A DNA stretch of 6,012 bases. Origin: Polynucleobacter meluiroseus (GTDB lineage: Bacteria; Pseudomonadota; Gammaproteobacteria; Burkholderiales; Burkholderiaceae). The DNA is taken from contig CALQED020000087.1 of the NCBI GenBank assembly GCA_943329505.2, positions 1-6,012 of the forward strand, read 5' to 3'. Below are positions 4,771 through 6,012 of this stretch, piece after piece. The position numbers and the translations under genes are program-made. Within the stretch, counting starts at the first letter, position 1. The number at the start of each line of letters is the position of its first letter. The notes under the pieces were generated by a model, which was given only the letters and a program-made list of their open reading frames with translations, was not told the origin of the DNA and searched no databases.

Positions 4771-6012
4771 CTAAGCTAAGAGTCCGGGGTTTTTAACATA
4801 GCGATTTTTGATCGCATCAGCAGTCCAGTAGGCCAAGGCCCCCACTAATCCGGTTGGCTGGTATGCGCTATTGTGCGGAAAAACATTGGCCCCAAGAATA
4901 AATAAATTTGAGCAATCCCAGCTTTGCTGATATTTATTAACCGCACTATTAGCTGGGCTAGTACCCATAATGGTTCCACCAGTACTGTGGGTGCTTTGGT
5001 AAGGAACTACATTCCATGACCTCTTCGCAGAAGATGCTTTCACCAAATGGGTGGGATTGAGATGTTGTGATATCCGATTAACAATTTCAGCGCCATGCAT
5101 CCCCATCTTTAATTCGTTTTCTTGATAATCAAATGTGAGTCGCATCAGTGGCTGCCCGAAAGCATTTTTGTATGTACTGTCGAGCTCATAATAATTATGT
5201 CGATGTGGCAAAACCCCTGAACGCGTTGTAATGGCCATCGAAGTTTGATACCACTTAGCAGTAGCAGCTTTCCATTCTTTTCCCCATCTAGGCGTTCCAG
5301 GTGGGGTTGGTCGATAGCCGATTGGCAATGCCGTATTGTGTCCCGCGGACACAATATAACCACCTACAAAGCCTGGTCCGGAGCGGTCAAAATCCCAATT
5401 GCCATAAAAATCATCCATGACAATATTTGTTCCGCCTGCCGAGATGAAGGGATTAAAGCTTTTTCCTTCAAAAAATAAAGTGCTTCCTACACCGGTGTCG
5501 TAGGCATAGTTCTTGCCAATAATGCCTTTTCCACTGACCGGATCATATGGCTTACCGATACCCGAGAGCAGCATCAAGTGCACATTATTAAAAGCAAATG
5601 CGCACAGCAGCACGATTGAGGCAGGCTGCTCATATTCTTCACCAGTGACTAAATTGGTATACAACACACCGGTCGCTTTTTTACCGCTGGCATCTTTCAA
5701 TACTTTAGTTACCCAGGATTGGGTCCTGAGTTCAAAGTTAGGCTTACTCATGGCGATCGGAATGACTGTCATCTGAGGGCCGCCTTTAGCGTTTGCTTCA
5801 CAGCCAAAACGCTGGCAATATCCGCAATACTGACAAGCACCAAAATGCGAACCATCAGGATTGGTATAGGCCTTAGAAGCATTTGCTGCGGGCCTAGGAA
5901 AGGGGTGATAACCAAGATCCTTAGCGGCGCCCTCAAATAATTTAGAAGATAAAATATTTTTAAGCGGTGGCAGCGGGTAGTCTCGACTTCTTGGGCCTTC
6001 AAATGGATTGCC
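4771..6012 (-). CDS. GMC-family FAD-dependent dehydrogenase, C-terminal part (5' end outside window)
   Basis: The frame is open to the right edge and encodes 413 residues; about the first 150-200, including the FAD-binding Rossmann glycine motif, lie outside. An internal ATG at 5772 is not the start, because conserved coding continues upstream of it. Visible parts: PRSRDYPLPP and HPFPRPAANAS.AYTNPDG (substrate-domain side), a cysteine cluster C-x2-C-x2-C-x4-C at 5800-5835, a VTKVLKD..GKKATGV nucleotide-domain strand, and the GMC C-terminal block with YQSTHSTGGTIMG (catalytic-type His, codon 4987-4989), LFILGANVFPHNSAYQPTG and ALAYWTADAI. The family oxidises alcohol groups of sugars or sugar acids; the closest recalled group is gluconate/glucose dehydrogenase large subunits. 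The Cys cluster is reminiscent of the Fe-S site of bacterial FAD-glucose dehydrogenase. The usual Asn before PTG is Gln here (4858-4860). It is followed after 12 nt by a cytochrome c, its probable electron acceptor. The substrate is unknown. Confidence 0.88.
   Translation of the reverse strand, partial: GNPFEGPRSRDYPLPPLKNILSSKLFEGAAKDLGYHPFPRPAANASKAYTNPDGSHFGACQYCGYCQRFGCEANAKGGPQMTVIPIAMSKPNFELRTQSWVTKVLKDASGKKATGVLYTNLVTGEEYEQPASIVLLCAFAFNNVHLMLLSGIGKPYDPVSGKGIIGKNYAYDTGVGSTLFFEGKSFNPFISAGGTNIVMDDFYGNWDFDRSGPGFVGGYIVSAGHNTALPIGYRPTPPGTPRWGKEWKAATAKWYQTSMAITTRSGVLPHRHNYYELDSTYKNAFGQPLMRLTFDYQENELKMGMHGAEIVNRISQHLNPTHLVKASSAKRSWNVVPYQSTHSTGGTIMGTSPANSAVNKYQQSWDCSNLFILGANVFPHNSAYQPTGLVGALAYWTADAIKNRYVKNPGLLA
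5800..5835 (-). other. Four-cysteine cluster in the GMC dehydrogenase (possible Fe-S site)
   Basis: The segment CQYCGYCQRFGC places four cysteines as C-x2-C-x2-C-x4-C. Membrane-associated FAD-glucose dehydrogenases of related bacteria have a Cys-rich stretch that holds a 3Fe-4S cluster passing electrons from FAD to the cytochrome. A like role here is inference from position and Cys density. Confidence 0.5.

Noticed and set aside
5770..5772. ATG at 5772 as the start of the GMC dehydrogenase
   Set aside because: It would give a 333-residue protein lacking the FAD-binding half. The frame continues open upstream with family-typical residues, so it is an internal Met.
5769..6002. 77-codon minus-strand frame overlapping the GMC gene
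   Set aside because: Different frame from the dehydrogenase, whose conserved reading (including the four-Cys cluster) runs through the same bases to the window edge.

Overview
All recognisable genes lie on the minus strand, so the window is transcribed from its right end to its left end. Moderate GC, a GltIJKL-type amino acid transporter very close to the proteobacterial glutamate/aspartate system, DUF3313-type and Cys-rich lipoproteins, and a GMC dehydrogenase paired with a small cytochrome c together suggest a free-living betaproteobacterium. A Burkholderiaceae member such as Polynucleobacter is my best guess from protein style; no marker gene here proves it.

Right part (4396-6012): the C-terminal ~413 residues of a GMC-family FAD dehydrogenase with a four-cysteine cluster, cut by the window edge, is followed 12 nt later by a secreted single-haem class I cytochrome c. 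They look like an electron-transfer pair: the flavoenzyme oxidises a substrate (not identifiable here) and the cytochrome takes the electrons toward the respiratory chain in the periplasm.

Intergenic 4265-4395: the only substantial non-coding gap. It holds the strong gltI ribosome binding site, a good sigma-54-type -24/-12 candidate, an overlapping weaker sigma-70-type -10, repeated TTGCTA elements and an imperfect inverted repeat. I find no canonical intrinsic terminator.

Middle (1046-4264): gltI-gltJ-gltK-gltL, a complete ABC importer made of a periplasmic binding protein, two permeases and an ATPase. Gene order and motifs match the enterobacterial glutamate/aspartate system. Gaps are 30-50 nt and no terminator is visible, so this is one operon.

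Left part (1-1028): two lipoprotein genes follow gltL closely on the same strand. The first is a small unrecognised lipoprotein with a duplicated Cys motif. The second is a DUF3313-like lipoprotein that starts with GTG and runs off the left edge. They may be cotranscribed with the transporter, but nothing in their sequence ties them to amino acid uptake.

The window is mostly ordinary core metabolism and transport. I see no RNA genes, mobile elements, CRISPR arrays or defence systems. The points most worth a second look are the sigma-54-like site, the duplicated Cys motif, and the Asn-to-Gln change plus Cys cluster in the GMC enzyme.
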